From Streptomyces longispororuber (GTDB taxonomy: Bacteria > Actinomycetota > Actinomycetes > Streptomycetales > Streptomycetaceae): a stretch of DNA of 64,000 nucleotides. Position numbers and translations under genes: made by a program. Location of the stretch: NCBI RefSeq assembly GCF_014656095.1, contig NZ_BNBT01000004.1, positions 1 to 64,000 on the forward strand. Reading direction: 5' to 3'. The notes below the pieces were generated by a model. It saw nothing but the letters and a program-made list of their open reading frames with translations. It ran no database searches and was not told the DNA's origin. Below are positions 25,617-34,594 of the stretch, piece by piece (position 1 is the stretch's first letter; each line of letters begins with the position of its first letter).

Positions 25617-26432
25617 TCATCCACCGCGCAGCCACTCCGCCTCGTACGCCGCGTACGTCCCGTCGTGCGTCGCCAGGTGCACGAACTGGTCGACGTACTC
25701 CTTGAACGGCTCGTCCCCGCGCGGCAGCGCGTAGGCCTTCTCGGCGAAGGTGAAGGGTTCGTCGGGGTGGATCGCGCACAGCTCGGGGTGCAGCGCGGCC
25801 TGGTAGCGGGTCTCGCTCGCGTCGGTCATCATCACGTCCGCGCGGCCCTCGACGATCTCCTGGAAGATCGTGGTGTTGTCCGGGTGGACGGTGATCGTGG
25901 CCCGCTTGACGTGCGCACGGGCGAACTGCTCATTGGTACCACCGGGGTTGACGACGACGCGGGTGCCCGGCCGGTCGATCTGCTCCAGCGTCCGGTACGC
26001 GTCCTTGTCCGCGCAGCGCGCGATCGGGGTCTTGCCGTCCTCGCGGGTCGGCTCGCTGAAGTACACGGTGCGGGCGCGCGCAAGGGTGACGGAGATGCCG
26101 CCGACGGCGATGTCGCAGCGCCGGTCGGCCACGTCGTCGACGATCTCCTTCCACGTCGTGGGGACGAACCGCGGCGCGGCGTCGAGGGACTCCGCCAGGT
26201 CGCGTGCCATGTCGATGTCGACGCCGCGGTGACCGCCGTCGGCCTCGCGGTGGGTGAAGGGGCGGTAGTCGCCGGTCGTGCACACACGCAGGACGCCCTT
26301 GCGCGGCACGGAGTCCAGGAGCGTGGAGCGGGCCCGGTCACCATGCCCCCGGCCGCCGCCGGGAGCGGCGGGTGCGGCGGCCGTGACGACCAGCAGACAG
26401 ACCAGGGCGGACAGGGCGGCGGCACGCTTCAT
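25617..26432 (-). CDS. Family-3 periplasmic binding protein, PheC-like
   Basis: This 271-residue exported protein has a Sec signal (residues 1-22) and two lobes of the SBP_bac_3 type. GVLRVCTTGDYRPFTHREAD opens the first lobe and RVVVNPGGTNEQFARAHV lies in the second. The NPGGTNE motif and overall pattern resemble cyclohexadienyl dehydratase (PheC), an enzyme evolved from amino-acid binding proteins, so it may be catalytic rather than a transporter part. No permease gene is adjacent, and the nearby ATPase sequence is a remnant. Confidence 0.8.
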   Translation of the reverse strand: MKRAAALSALVCLLVVTAAAPAAPGGGRGHGDRARSTLLDSVPRKGVLRVCTTGDYRPFTHREADGGHRGVDIDMARDLAESLDAAPRFVPTTWKEIVDDVADRRCDIAVGGISVTLARARTVYFSEPTREDGKTPIARCADKDAYRTLEQIDRPGTRVVVNPGGTNEQFARAHVKRATITVHPDNTTIFQEIVEGRADVMMTDASETRYQAALHPELCAIHPDEPFTFAEKAYALPRGDEPFKEYVDQFVHLATHDGTYAAYEAEWLRGG

Positions 26433-26712
26433 GGCGGACGTTCCTCTCGTACGGGGCGGCGTCGGCGGAGTCCCGGGGTGCGGAGAGACCGGGCGTGAGC
26501 AGTCGCGGTACGAAAGGTGCCGCGGAGTCCGCCGTCGCTCAAGGGCGCCTGCCGCGCGTGGCTCGCGGAGTCGGCTCGCGGTGTGGGCTCGCGGTGTCTG
26601 CCGCGGTTCGGCGACCGTGCTCGCCGACCGCGGGCGAACGGTTGCTCAGCCTATGCGCCGGTCCCGGGCATCGCTGTCGTCGCACGCGCCCCGGTCACGG
26701 TCGGCCGCGACG
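26433..26712. other. Intergenic region without a gene
   Basis: This stretch lies between the binding-protein start and the ABC remnant. It is GC-rich with CGCGGAGTC-type short repeats. I see no supported feature in it. Confidence 0.5.
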
Positions 26713-27083
26713 ATGACCAGATACCTCGTGGGGCCACCGGGCACGGTCAGCGCGGTCGGCGGTGTCCGTCTGACTGTCCGCAAGGGCGAGACGTACGGTC
26801 CGGTCGGCGAGTCCGGGCGCGGCACGACGATGCCCGGCCGGGTCGTCGCGGGCCTGTCGCGCGCGGAACGGCTCGCGCAGCGGACCAAGAGGGGCTACCA
26901 AGAGGGGCTGGTCGCGGAACTTCCGGGCGCGGTCGGTCCGCCGCGCGGTGCGCTGCGGTGCGTCGCTGCCCGCTCGCCCAGGGCGTGTGCGACCGTCGAG
27001 CCGCCGGTGACCACGCCGAACGGCACGGGGCACTGGGGCACCTGTCACGTCCCGCCTACGGCGCCTCGGCTAGCGTCGGTGGT
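26713..27083 (+). pseudogene. Decayed peptide ABC-transporter ATPase fragment
   Basis: The frame from ATG 26713 reads TVSAVGGVRLTVRKGETYGP, then VGESGRGTTMPGRVVAGLSR. This clearly recalls the Walker A region of oligopeptide ABC ATPases (GETLGLVGESGCGKST...GR.VAGL). The key Lys of GKS/T is gone (GRGTTM), and the rest of the ATPase (Q-loop, signature, Walker B) is absent; sequence after residue about 60 is noise. It is best seen as a degenerate remnant of a dpp/opp-type operon. Confidence 0.6.
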
Positions 27084-28037
27084 ATGAACGACGCAGTGGG
27101 TACGGGGGCGGCGCCCCGGGGCGGCGCGTGGGGCCTGACGGCGGCCCTGGCGCGCGGGCCGCTGGTGCTCGACGGAGGCCTGTCCAACCAGCTCCAGGCC
27201 GCCGGTCACGACCTGTCCGACGACCTGTGGTCCGCGCGGCTGCTCGCCGAGCGCCCGGACGCGGTGCGGGACGCGCACCGCGCCTACTACGAGGCGGGCG
27301 CGGACGTCGTGATCACGGCCAGCTACCAGGCCACCTTCGAGGGCTTCGCGCGGCACGGCGTGGACGCCGTCAGCACGGCCGAGCTGCTGCGCCTGAGCGT
27401 GACCCTGGCCCGCGAGGCCGCGGTCCTCACCGGGGCCGGGCGGCCGCTGTGGGTGGCCGCGTCGGCGGGCCCGTACGGCGCGATGCTCGCCGACGGCTCC
27501 GAGTACCGCGGGAACTACGGCCTGGACGCGGCCGCCCTGGAGCGCTTCCACCGGCCGCGCCTGGAGGTCCTGTCCGCGGCGGCGCCCGACGTGCTCGCCC
27601 TGGAGACCGTCCCGGACACCGTCGAGGCCCGCGCCCTGCTGCGCGCCGTGCGCGGCCTCGGCGTGCCCGCCTGGCTGTCCTACAGCGTCGCGGGCGGCCG
27701 TACGCGCGCGGGCCAGCCCCTCGCGGAGGCCTTCGCCCTCGCGGCGGACGCCGACGAGGTGGTCGCCGTGGGCGTGAACTGCTGCGACCCGCGCGACGCG
27801 GAAGCGGCGGTGGAGCTCGCCGCCCGCGTCACCGGCAAGCCGGTGGTGGTGTACCCGAACTCGGGCGAGACCTGGGACGCCGCGGCCCGCGCCTGGCGCG
27901 GACCCTCCCGGTTCGAGCCCGGCGCGGTGCGGCGGTGGCGGCAGGCCGGGGCCCGGCTGATCGGCGGGTGCTGCCGGGTCGGCCCCGACGCGATCGCGCG
28001 CGTGGCGGCCGAGGTCCACGGCCCGGCCGCGCCCTGA
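27084..28037 (+). CDS. mmuM: Homocysteine S-methyltransferase
   Basis: This 317-residue enzyme has the zinc-thiolate methyltransferase fold: LVLDGGLSNQLQAAGHDLSD at the start, YQATFEGFARHG, VGVNCCDP with the first zinc Cys and LIGGCCRVGP with the paired Cys. It should make methionine from homocysteine with S-methylmethionine (or SAM) as donor, without folate. ATG 27084 is chosen as the first start in front of the conserved region. The gene is monocistronic and followed by a tandem-repeat block. Confidence 0.88.
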   Translation: MNDAVGTGAAPRGGAWGLTAALARGPLVLDGGLSNQLQAAGHDLSDDLWSARLLAERPDAVRDAHRAYYEAGADVVITASYQATFEGFARHGVDAVSTAELLRLSVTLAREAAVLTGAGRPLWVAASAGPYGAMLADGSEYRGNYGLDAAALERFHRPRLEVLSAAAPDVLALETVPDTVEARALLRAVRGLGVPAWLSYSVAGGRTRAGQPLAEAFALAADADEVVAVGVNCCDPRDAEAAVELAARVTGKPVVVYPNSGETWDAAARAWRGPSRFEPGAVRRWRQAGARLIGGCCRVGPDAIARVAAEVHGPAAP

Positions 28038-28095
28038 GCGCGGGGCGTCATGCGCTCGGGCGGGCGGGGCGTGCGGCCACCGGACCGTGAACTCC

Positions 28096-28187
28096 GGGCC
28101 GTAGGGCCGCTGAACTGCGGGCCGTAGGGCCGCTGAACTGCGGGCCGTAGGGCCGCTGAGCTGCGGGCCGTAGGGCCGCTGAGCTGC
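28096..28187. repeat. Four tandem 23-bp repeats
   Basis: A 23-bp unit starting GGGCCGTAGGGCCGCTGA is repeated four times head to tail; copies one and two end ACTGC and copies three and four end GCTGC. It lies between mmuM and the BNR gene. GGCC palindromes allow local hairpins. Confidence 0.85.
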
Positions 28188-28274
28188 GGGGACGCGGCGT
28201 ACGGGGGTGAGTGTCAGTGGTCGGGTGCAGACTGATCCCTACCTGAGACAACGCCGTCCTGGAAGGTGTCCGCC

Positions 28275-29360
28275 ATGGCCGAAACCCTGCTCACGATCGG
28301 CACCAGGAAAGGGCTCTTCGTCGCCCGCCGCCGCGGCGGCGCGTGGCGGTTCGACGAGGGCCCGTACTTCAACGCGCAGGCGATCTACTCGATCGCGATC
28401 GACACCCGCACCTCAACCCCCCGCCTTCTGGTGGGCGGCGACAGCGCCCACTGGGGCCCGTCGGTGTTCCACTCCGACGACCTGGGGCGCACCTGGACCG
28501 AGCCGTCGAAACCGGCCGTCAAGTTCCCCAAGGAGACGGGCGCCTCCCTGGAGCGCGTCTGGCAGTTGCACCCCGCCGCTGCGGAGCCGGACGTGGTGTA
28601 CGCGGGCACGGAGCCCGCCGCGCTGTACCGCTCGGAGGACCGCGGCGAGACCTTCGCCCTCGTCAGGCCGCTGTGGGAGCATCCCACGCGGTCGCAGTGG
28701 CAGCCGGGCGGCGGCGGGGAGGGGCTGCACACGATCCTCACGGACGCCCGCGACAAGGACGCGGTGACGGTCGCGGTGTCCGCGGCGGGCGTCTTCCGCA
28801 CCCGTGACGGCGGCGCGAGCTGGGAGCCGTCGAACGCGGGCGTCTCGGCGGTGTTCCTGCCCGAGCCGCAGCCGGAGTTCGGCCAGTGCGTGCACAAGGT
28901 CACCCGGGACGCCGCCGACCCGGACCGGCTGTACCTCCAGAACCACTGGGGGGTGTACCGCAGCGACGACGCGGGCGCCCACTGGACCGACATCGGCGAG
29001 GGCCTGCCCTCGGACTTCGGCTTCGCGGCGGTAGCCCACCCGCACCGCGGCGACACGGCGTACGTCTTCCCGATCAACGCGGACGCGGACCGGGTCCCGG
29101 CGGACCGCCGCTGTCGCGTCTACCGCACCCAGGACGCGGGCAAGAGCTGGGAGCCGCTCAGCGCGGGGCTGCCCCGGGGCGACCACTACGGCACGGTGCT
29201 GCGGGACGCGATGTGCACGGACGGCGCGGACCCGGCGGGGCTGTACTTCGGCAACCGCAACGGGGAGGTGTACGCATCGTCGGACGACGGCGACTCCTGG
29301 CGGGAGCTGGCCTCGCACCTGCCGGACGTGCTGTGCGTACGGGCGGCGGTGATCGGCTGA
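28275..29360 (+). CDS. BNR/VPS10-type propeller protein (exo-sialidase-like)
   Basis: This 361-residue propeller starts at ATG 28275 with GGAAGG 8 bases upstream. Asp-box/BNR-type repeats recur (SDDLGRTWTEPS, SEDRGETFALV, TRDGGASWEPS, SDDAGAHWTDI, TQDAGKSWEPL, SDDGDSWREL). The opening TLLTIGTRKGLFVARR is typical of a widespread actinobacterial family annotated as sialidase-like. No signal peptide is seen, so it is probably cytosolic and its enzymatic role is doubtful. Confidence 0.85.
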   Translation: MAETLLTIGTRKGLFVARRRGGAWRFDEGPYFNAQAIYSIAIDTRTSTPRLLVGGDSAHWGPSVFHSDDLGRTWTEPSKPAVKFPKETGASLERVWQLHPAAAEPDVVYAGTEPAALYRSEDRGETFALVRPLWEHPTRSQWQPGGGGEGLHTILTDARDKDAVTVAVSAAGVFRTRDGGASWEPSNAGVSAVFLPEPQPEFGQCVHKVTRDAADPDRLYLQNHWGVYRSDDAGAHWTDIGEGLPSDFGFAAVAHPHRGDTAYVFPINADADRVPADRRCRVYRTQDAGKSWEPLSAGLPRGDHYGTVLRDAMCTDGADPAGLYFGNRNGEVYASSDDGDSWRELASHLPDVLCVRAAVIG

Positions 29361-29439
29361 GGTGCGCGCGGCGGCGGTCCCGTGCGGCCCCGGACGGCGG
29401 TGGCGAAGTCACGCGACTACGGCAGTAGAGTGACGCTCC

Positions 29440-30117
29440 GTGGCACCACGACCCTTGCATGAAATCGTCGAAGCCGGCTGGGCCAAGGCCCTGGAGCCGG
29501 TGGCCGAACGGATCGCCTCCATGGGGGACTTCCTGCGCGCGGAGATCGCCGCGGGACGCACCTACCTGCCCGCCGGACCGAATGTGCTGCGCGCCTTCCA
29601 GCAGCCGTTCGACGAGGTACGGGTCCTGATCGTCGGACAGGACCCGTACCCCACGCCCGGCCACGCGGTGGGCCTGTCGTTCTCGGTGGCGCCCGACGTC
29701 AGACCGCTGCCCGGCAGCCTCATCAACATCTACCGGGAGCTGGGCAGCGACCTGGGTCTGCCGCAGCCGTCCAACGGCGACCTGACGCCGTGGAGCCGAC
29801 AGGGCGTCCTGCTGCTCAACAGGGCCCTGACGACGGCCCCGCGCAAGCCGGCGGCGCACCGCGGCAAGGGCTGGGAGGAGGTCACCGAGCAGGCCATCCG
29901 GGCCCTGGTGGCGCGCGGGCGCCCGCTGGTGTCGATCCTGTGGGGCCGGGACGCGCGCAACCTGCGGCCGCTGCTCGGCTCGCTGCCGTCGGTGGAGTCC
30001 GCGCACCCCTCGCCGATGTCGGCGGACCGCGGCTTCTTCGGCTCGCGCCCGTTCAGCCGCGCCAACGACCTGCTGGTCCGTCAGGGCGCGCAGCCCGTGG
30101 ACTGGCGGCTGCCGTGA
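29440..30117 (+). CDS. ung: Uracil-DNA glycosylase, family 1
   Basis: This 225-residue enzyme has the water-activating motif [16 protein letters not shown] and the DNA-intercalation motif [18 protein letters not shown]. It should excise uracil from DNA. The motif after GQDPY reads PTPGHAVG instead of the usual HGPGQAHG of the E. coli type, as in a second Ung copy seen in many actinomycetes. GTG 29440 directly precedes the conserved region. Its stop overlaps the start of the kinase gene by four bases (GTGA). Confidence 0.93.
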   Translation: MAPRPLHEIVEAGWAKALEPVAERIASMGDFLRAEIAAGRTYLPAGPNVLRAFQQPFDEVRVLIVGQDPYPTPGHAVGLSFSVAPDVRPLPGSLINIYRELGSDLGLPQPSNGDLTPWSRQGVLLLNRALTTAPRKPAAHRGKGWEEVTEQAIRALVARGRPLVSILWGRDARNLRPLLGSLPSVESAHPSPMSADRGFFGSRPFSRANDLLVRQGAQPVDWRLP

Positions 30118-31169
30118 CCGCGCCGCCCGGCACGGGGGTGACGGCGGTCCTGGGCGTGGACTCGGGCGGCTCCGGCCTGCGGGTGGCGCTGCGCCTCCTG
30201 GACGGTTCGCGCGGACCCGCGCCGAGGAGCTCCCGGGAGCCGGTGCGGACGGGGGCACGCGGCATCGACGCCGGGCACCTGCTCGAACAACTGGCGCCCA
30301 TGGCGCGGGAGTTGCTGGCCGAGGCGGGGGACGGGACGCGGCTCGCGGCCGTCGCGGTGGGCGCCGCCGGGATGGCGACGCTCGGCGACGACCTGCGCGG
30401 CCGGCTGCCGTCCGCGTTCGCGGCGCTCTTCGGCGTGGACCGGGTGGCGCTGGCCGCCGACGCCGTCACCGCGTACGCGGGGGCGCTCGGCCGGCGCCCC
30501 GGCGCGGTCGTCGCGGCGGGCACCGGACTGATCGCGCTCGGCACGGATCTGACGGAGTGGCGGCGCGTCGACGGCTGGGGGCACCTGCTCGGCGACTGCG
30601 GCGGCGGGGCGTGGATCGGGCGGGCCGGCCTGGAGGCGGCGATGCGGTCCCACGACGGGCGGCGCGGCGGCTCGGCCGCGCTGCGGGCCCGCGCGGAGGA
30701 GAGGTTCGGCCGCCCCCTCGCGGAGCTGCCGGGGCTGCTGTACCCCCGGCCGGGCCGGCCCGCGGCCCTCGCCTCGTTCGCGCCCGAGGTGGTCCGGTGC
30801 GCGGCGGACGGCGACCAGGTGGCGGCGGGCATCCTGGGCGAGGCGGCCGCGCACATCGCCGACGCGGCCGCCGCCGCCTGCCCGGCCCCCGGGGCCCCCT
30901 CGGGCGGCCCCGGCGCGGATTTCCTCCCAGAGGGCGTGGAAGGCCCGGAAGGCCCCCAAGTCGCCCTCACCGGTGGCCTGCTGAAACTCGGTGACGTGCT
31001 GCTGGCCCCGCTGGAAGCGGAACTGACGCGGCGGCTTCCGTACGCCCGCCGCGTCGCCGCGGCGGGCGACCCGCTCGACGGCGCCGTCCGCATCGCCGCC
31101 GACCTGGCCCGGGGCGCCCTGGAGTTGCCCCGCGAACCGCGTCTGCTGTACGTGCCGACGGCCACGTGA
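30114..31169 (+). CDS. N-acetylglucosamine kinase-like / BadF-type ATPase
   Basis: This 351-residue ASKHA-fold protein begins [15 protein letters not shown] (phosphate 1 loop), contains [11 protein letters not shown] (phosphate 2) and [17 protein letters not shown], and ends with an adenosine-type [15 protein letters not shown]. This matches BadF/BadG and GlcNAc-kinase-like ATPases that phosphorylate amino sugars. GTG 30114 overlaps the ung stop (GTGA), so the two are translationally coupled, although no functional link is obvious. Confidence 0.8.
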   Translation: MTAPPGTGVTAVLGVDSGGSGLRVALRLLDGSRGPAPRSSREPVRTGARGIDAGHLLEQLAPMARELLAEAGDGTRLAAVAVGAAGMATLGDDLRGRLPSAFAALFGVDRVALAADAVTAYAGALGRRPGAVVAAGTGLIALGTDLTEWRRVDGWGHLLGDCGGGAWIGRAGLEAAMRSHDGRRGGSAALRARAEERFGRPLAELPGLLYPRPGRPAALASFAPEVVRCAADGDQVAAGILGEAAAHIADAAAAACPAPGAPSGGPGADFLPEGVEGPEGPQVALTGGLLKLGDVLLAPLEAELTRRLPYARRVAAAGDPLDGAVRIAADLARGALELPREPRLLYVPTAT

Positions 31170-31335
31170 CCCGGCACCGACGGTCTCTGGTCCGGTCCAA
31201 CCGGAAGCAACCGAAAGGAACCGGAAGCCGGACGTCCGCGTGTCCGCCCGATGCGGTCCGACAAAGCGGACTTATGCCTCTGACCTGCACCCTCCCCGAA
31301 CAAAGAGGGGGTCGGAGCCAGTAGCATGCGGCGCC

Positions 31336-32265
31336 ATGAGCTCCTCCACTGGGCCCGCATCCGGCCTGCCCGTACGAATGCCGCGCCCCCGCCAGCCGGG
31401 CCGGCACCGACGCCCGGAGCCGGTCGCGGCTCCCGAGGGCGCGCCCGCGCTCGTCCTCGCCGTACCGGGCGTCCCCAGCCCCAGCACGCGCGGCCTCGCC
31501 GAGGAAGTCGTCAGCATCGCCCGCTCGGAGCTGCCCGGCCTGGACGCGCGCATCGGCTACCTCGACGGGGAGGACGGCGACGCCGCGGAGTTCCCCGCGC
31601 TGCGGACCGTGCTCGCGCGCACGGCCGCCGAGCGCCTCGCCCGCTACGAGCAGGCACTGGCCGCGGGCGTCGAGGCGAAGGAGCCCGAGGGGCCCGTCGC
31701 CGTCGTGGTGCCGCTGCTCGCGGGCCCCGAGGCCGCGCTGATACACCGCGTCCGGCAGGCCGTGGCGGACAGCGGCGCCGCCGCCGAGCTGACCGACGTG
31801 CTCGGCCCGCACCCGCTGCTCGCCGAGGCGCTGCACGTGCGCCTGTCCGAGGCGGGCCTGGCCCGCGCCGACCGCGCCCGGCTGTTCACCGTGGCCACGG
31901 CGGCGGACGGCATCGTCCTCGCCACGGTCGGCGGCGAGGAGGCCGTGCAAGCCGCCGGGATCACCGGCATGCTGCTCGCGGCGCGCCTCGCGGTGCCGGT
32001 GATGGCGGCGGCCCTGGACGTCGAGGGCTCCGTCGCGGCCACCGCCGACCAGTTGCGCGGCGCCGGTTCGGCGCAGCTCGCGCTGGCCCCGTACCTGATC
32101 GGCCCCGAGGCCGACGCGGGCCTGCTCGACATGGCGGCGAAGGAGGCCGGCTGCGCCGTCGCGGAGCCGCTCGGCGCCTACCCGGCGATCGGCAAGCTGG
32201 CCCTGGCGAAGTACGCGGCGGCGCTGGGCATCACCCCGCAGCCGACGGGCGCGCCGGTGCGCTGA
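31336..32265 (+). CDS. Sirohydrochlorin chelatase-like (CbiX family) protein
   Basis: This 309-residue protein consists of two CbiX-like halves. ALVLAVPGVPSPSTRGLAEE opens the first and VAVVVPLLAGPEAALIHRVR and GPHPLLAEALHVRLSEAGLA follow; the pattern repeats after about residue 160. CbiX/SirB chelatases insert Fe or Co into sirohydrochlorin. In this protein the usual HGS start of the active site (HG.R) is replaced by PGVPSP, so chelatase activity is uncertain. ATG 31336 is chosen; a longer frame upstream lacks a ribosome site. Confidence 0.7.
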   Translation: MSSSTGPASGLPVRMPRPRQPGRHRRPEPVAAPEGAPALVLAVPGVPSPSTRGLAEEVVSIARSELPGLDARIGYLDGEDGDAAEFPALRTVLARTAAERLARYEQALAAGVEAKEPEGPVAVVVPLLAGPEAALIHRVRQAVADSGAAAELTDVLGPHPLLAEALHVRLSEAGLARADRARLFTVATAADGIVLATVGGEEAVQAAGITGMLLAARLAVPVMAAALDVEGSVAATADQLRGAGSAQLALAPYLIGPEADAGLLDMAAKEAGCAVAEPLGAYPAIGKLALAKYAAALGITPQPTGAPVR

Positions 32266-32291
32266 GCCGCCGACGCCCCGCCACGTCGTGA

Positions 32292-32335
32292 TGCCGATGG
32301 GCCCGCCCCGTTCCCGGGGACGGGCCCGTCGGCGT
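32292..32335. terminator. Long bidirectional hairpin
   Basis: GCCGATGGGCCCGCCCCG and CGGGGACGGGCCCGTCGGC form an 18-bp stem with one bulge and G-U pairs. It lies between the convergent chelatase-like and lactonase genes. Confidence 0.7.
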
Positions 32336-32352
32336 TCCGGCGGACGCCCGGG

Positions 32353-33393
32353 TCAGCCGAAGACCACGCAGGAGGCGGCCGGGAGGTCCACGGCGCCCGC
32401 GCGCCGCGGCAGGCCGGTCTCCGGGTCGACGGCGAACCAGGTGACGTCGCCGGAGTGCTCGTTGGCGGCGTACAGGAAGCGCCCGGAGGGGTCGAGGGCG
32501 AGGTCGCGCGGCCAGCGGCCGCCGCACGGCACGGTCGTCAGCAGCCGCGCGGTGTCCCCCGTGGGGTCGAGGGCGAAGACGGACAGGACGTCCGCGCCGC
32601 GCGTGGCGGTCCACAGGAAGCGGCCGTCGGGCGCGACGACGACCGCGGAGGGGTAGGCGTCGCCGTCCGGCGCCCCGACGAGGACGGGCGTCTCGGCCAG
32701 CGGCTTCAGGAAGCCGTCGGCGGCGTCCCAGGCGCAGACGGTGAGGGTGGGCGCGAGCTCGTTGAGGACGTAGGCGCGGTCGCCGCGCGGGTGGAACGCG
32801 AGCTGGCGGGGGCCGGAGCCGGGCCGCAGCGCGACCTCGCGGTGCAGGGTGAGCCCGGTGCCGTCGAGGGCGCACACGCGGACGGAGTCGGTGCCGAGGT
32901 CGACGCTCACCACCCAGCGGCCGCTCGGGTCGGACACCACCTGGTGGGCGTGCGGCCCCTGCTGGCGCTGCGGGTGCGGCCCCGAGCCCTCGTGGCGCAG
33001 CACGGCGGCGGGGGCGGGGGCGAGGGTGCCGTCGGCCCGGACGCGGACGGCGGTGACGCTGCCGGAGCCGTAGTTCGCGGTGACCAGGTGGCCGTCGTGC
33101 AGCGCCAGGTGCGTGGGCGCCGCGGCGTCCACGGGCACGGGCGGGCCGAGCAGCTCGGGCCGGTCGCCGGAGACCCGGAAGGCGGCGAGGGCGCCCTCGG
33201 ACGTCTCGCTGACCGCGTACAGCAGGCCCGTGGCGGGCGAGAAGGCGAGGAACGACGGGTCGGCGACGGCGTCCGTCGCCGCGAGGACGGTCAGCGCCCC
33301 GCTGCCGGGATCGAACTCCGCGCTGACGACGCCGGGGCCGCCCGCCGCCGTGAAGGATCCGACGTAGGCCCGTCGTGTCTGCCTGTCACTCAC
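32353..33393 (-). CDS. Lactonase-family seven-bladed propeller protein
   Basis: This 346-residue protein matches the 6-phosphogluconolactonase-like (YbhE) propeller family: RAYVGSFTAAGGPGVVSAEF at the start, blade repeats such as VSDPSGRWVVSVDLGTDSVR and VLNELAPTLTVCAWDA, and LDPSGRFLYAANEHSGDVTW. GTG 33393 has GAGAGGGG about 6 bases upstream. It may hydrolyse a sugar lactone in the cytosol. The gene is monocistronic. Confidence 0.85.
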   Translation of the reverse strand: MSDRQTRRAYVGSFTAAGGPGVVSAEFDPGSGALTVLAATDAVADPSFLAFSPATGLLYAVSETSEGALAAFRVSGDRPELLGPPVPVDAAAPTHLALHDGHLVTANYGSGSVTAVRVRADGTLAPAPAAVLRHEGSGPHPQRQQGPHAHQVVSDPSGRWVVSVDLGTDSVRVCALDGTGLTLHREVALRPGSGPRQLAFHPRGDRAYVLNELAPTLTVCAWDAADGFLKPLAETPVLVGAPDGDAYPSAVVVAPDGRFLWTATRGADVLSVFALDPTGDTARLLTTVPCGGRWPRDLALDPSGRFLYAANEHSGDVTWFAVDPETGLPRRAGAVDLPAASCVVFG

Positions 33394-33760
33394 CGATCGC
33401 CCCTCTCCGCGCGCCCGTGTGCGCACATGGTGCCACCGCGGCGCGTCCCCTTGCCGTCGCGCCGCACGGCGCGCGTGGGGCGACGTTAGCAGGTGGTCTG
33501 GACCATTGGGCCCGTTCATCGCCCGCGCGGCGTGAGCGCGCCGCTCGGCCCGTACGCCCGCGTCGCGCGGCGCGAGCGCGCCGCTTGGCCGCCAGGAATT
33601 CGCTACCGATCGGTAACCAAAACGTCCCCTGCTTGCCACCCCTCTTCGTGATCATGACACTCGTGGCGTACGGCCCCCGTCGGGCGGCTCACGCGCCGTT
33701 GCGACAGCAGGGTCGACAGGCCTCGCCGACGAGGCCGACAACAGGAGAGGGGACACGGGC
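33394..33760. other. Divergent intergenic region
   Basis: This 367-base region separates the lactonase (-) and acid phosphatase (+) starts. It contains the palindrome at 33604-33615 and an AT-richer stretch around 33597-33665. I see no gene in it. Confidence 0.6.
33604..33615. promoter_or_regulatory. Perfect 12-bp palindrome
   Basis: TACCGATCGGTA is a perfect palindrome about 146 bases upstream of the phosphatase start, in an AT-richer stretch. It resembles a TetR-type operator; the regulator is unknown. Confidence 0.45.
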
Positions 33761-34399
33761 ATGGCACGACGCGGTGCACGTCAGCGGGCAGGCACGGCAG
33801 CGGTGGTTCTGGCGGTGGGCCTGGGGGTGACGGCGACGACGGCCTCGTCCGCGTCCGCGGCGCCGAGCGCCCCCGTCGGCGCGGTCCCGGCCCTGGCGGC
33901 CGACGTCGACCGCGCCACCTGGGAGCGGGACGTACGGGCCGTCGTCGACCAGGCGCTGCCGTACGTGAAGCAGCGCACCGCCGACGCGGACGGGCAGAAG
34001 CTCGCCATCGTCTTCGACGTGGACAACACCACGCTGGAGACGGACTTCCACCCGTGGTGGAAGCTCCCGACGCCCGCCGTGAAGCCCTCGCTGGAGCTCG
34101 CGTCGTACGCCAAGTCCCGCGGCGTCTCGGTGTTCTTCGTGACCGCGCGTCCGGGCATCATCACGAGCCTGACCAAGGCCAACCTGACGTCCCAGGGCTA
34201 CGCGGTCGACGGTCTGTACGTACGCGACCTGCCGGACCTCTTCGACGAGGTCAGCGCCTACAAGACGCGCAGCCGCGCCGAGATCGAGGCCAAGGGCTAC
34301 AAGGTCATAGCGAACGTCGGCAACCGGGGGACCGACCTGGTCGGCGGGCACGCGGAGCGGACCTTCAAGCTCCCGGACTACGACGGCAAGCTCTCCTAG
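33761..34399 (+). CDS. Secreted HAD-type acid phosphatase
   Basis: This 212-residue exported enzyme has a signal peptide (residues 1-33, ending TASSASAAP) and HAD motif I as FDVDNTTLE, typical of class B/class III acid phosphatases. VFFVTARPG is motif II and IANVGNRGTDL is the final motif. It should release phosphate from organic phosphates outside the cell. ATG 33761 has AGGAGAGGGG upstream. Confidence 0.88.
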   Translation: MARRGARQRAGTAAVVLAVGLGVTATTASSASAAPSAPVGAVPALAADVDRATWERDVRAVVDQALPYVKQRTADADGQKLAIVFDVDNTTLETDFHPWWKLPTPAVKPSLELASYAKSRGVSVFFVTARPGIITSLTKANLTSQGYAVDGLYVRDLPDLFDEVSAYKTRSRAEIEAKGYKVIANVGNRGTDLVGGHAERTFKLPDYDGKLS

Positions 34400-34439
34400 G
34401 CACGGCACCGCCCCCGGCGCCGGAGCCGAGCACGGCACC

Positions 34440-34551
34440 GCCCCGGCGCCGGGGCCGCGAGCCATGAGCCGCGAGCCATGAGCCGCCAACCATGAGCCGC
34501 CAACCATGAGCCGCGACTGCCCGGCACCGCCCCTGAGGGCGGGCCGGGCAG
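34440..34551. terminator. Hairpins flanking 14-bp repeats, convergent terminator
   Basis: CCCCGGCGCCGGGG (34441-34454) is a perfect palindrome. A second hairpin (34517-34551) pairs CTGCCCGGCACCGCCC with GGGCGGGCCGGGCAG around CTGA. They lie between convergent genes. Confidence 0.65.
34454..34516. repeat. 4.5 tandem 14-bp repeats
   Basis: The unit GCCGCGAGCCATGA occurs twice, followed by two GCCGCCAACCATGA copies and a partial copy, between the two terminator hairpins. Confidence 0.8.
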
Positions 34552-34594
34552 TCGGCGTTCCACGGCGCGGGCGCCGTCCTCGGCGGTGCCGCGC

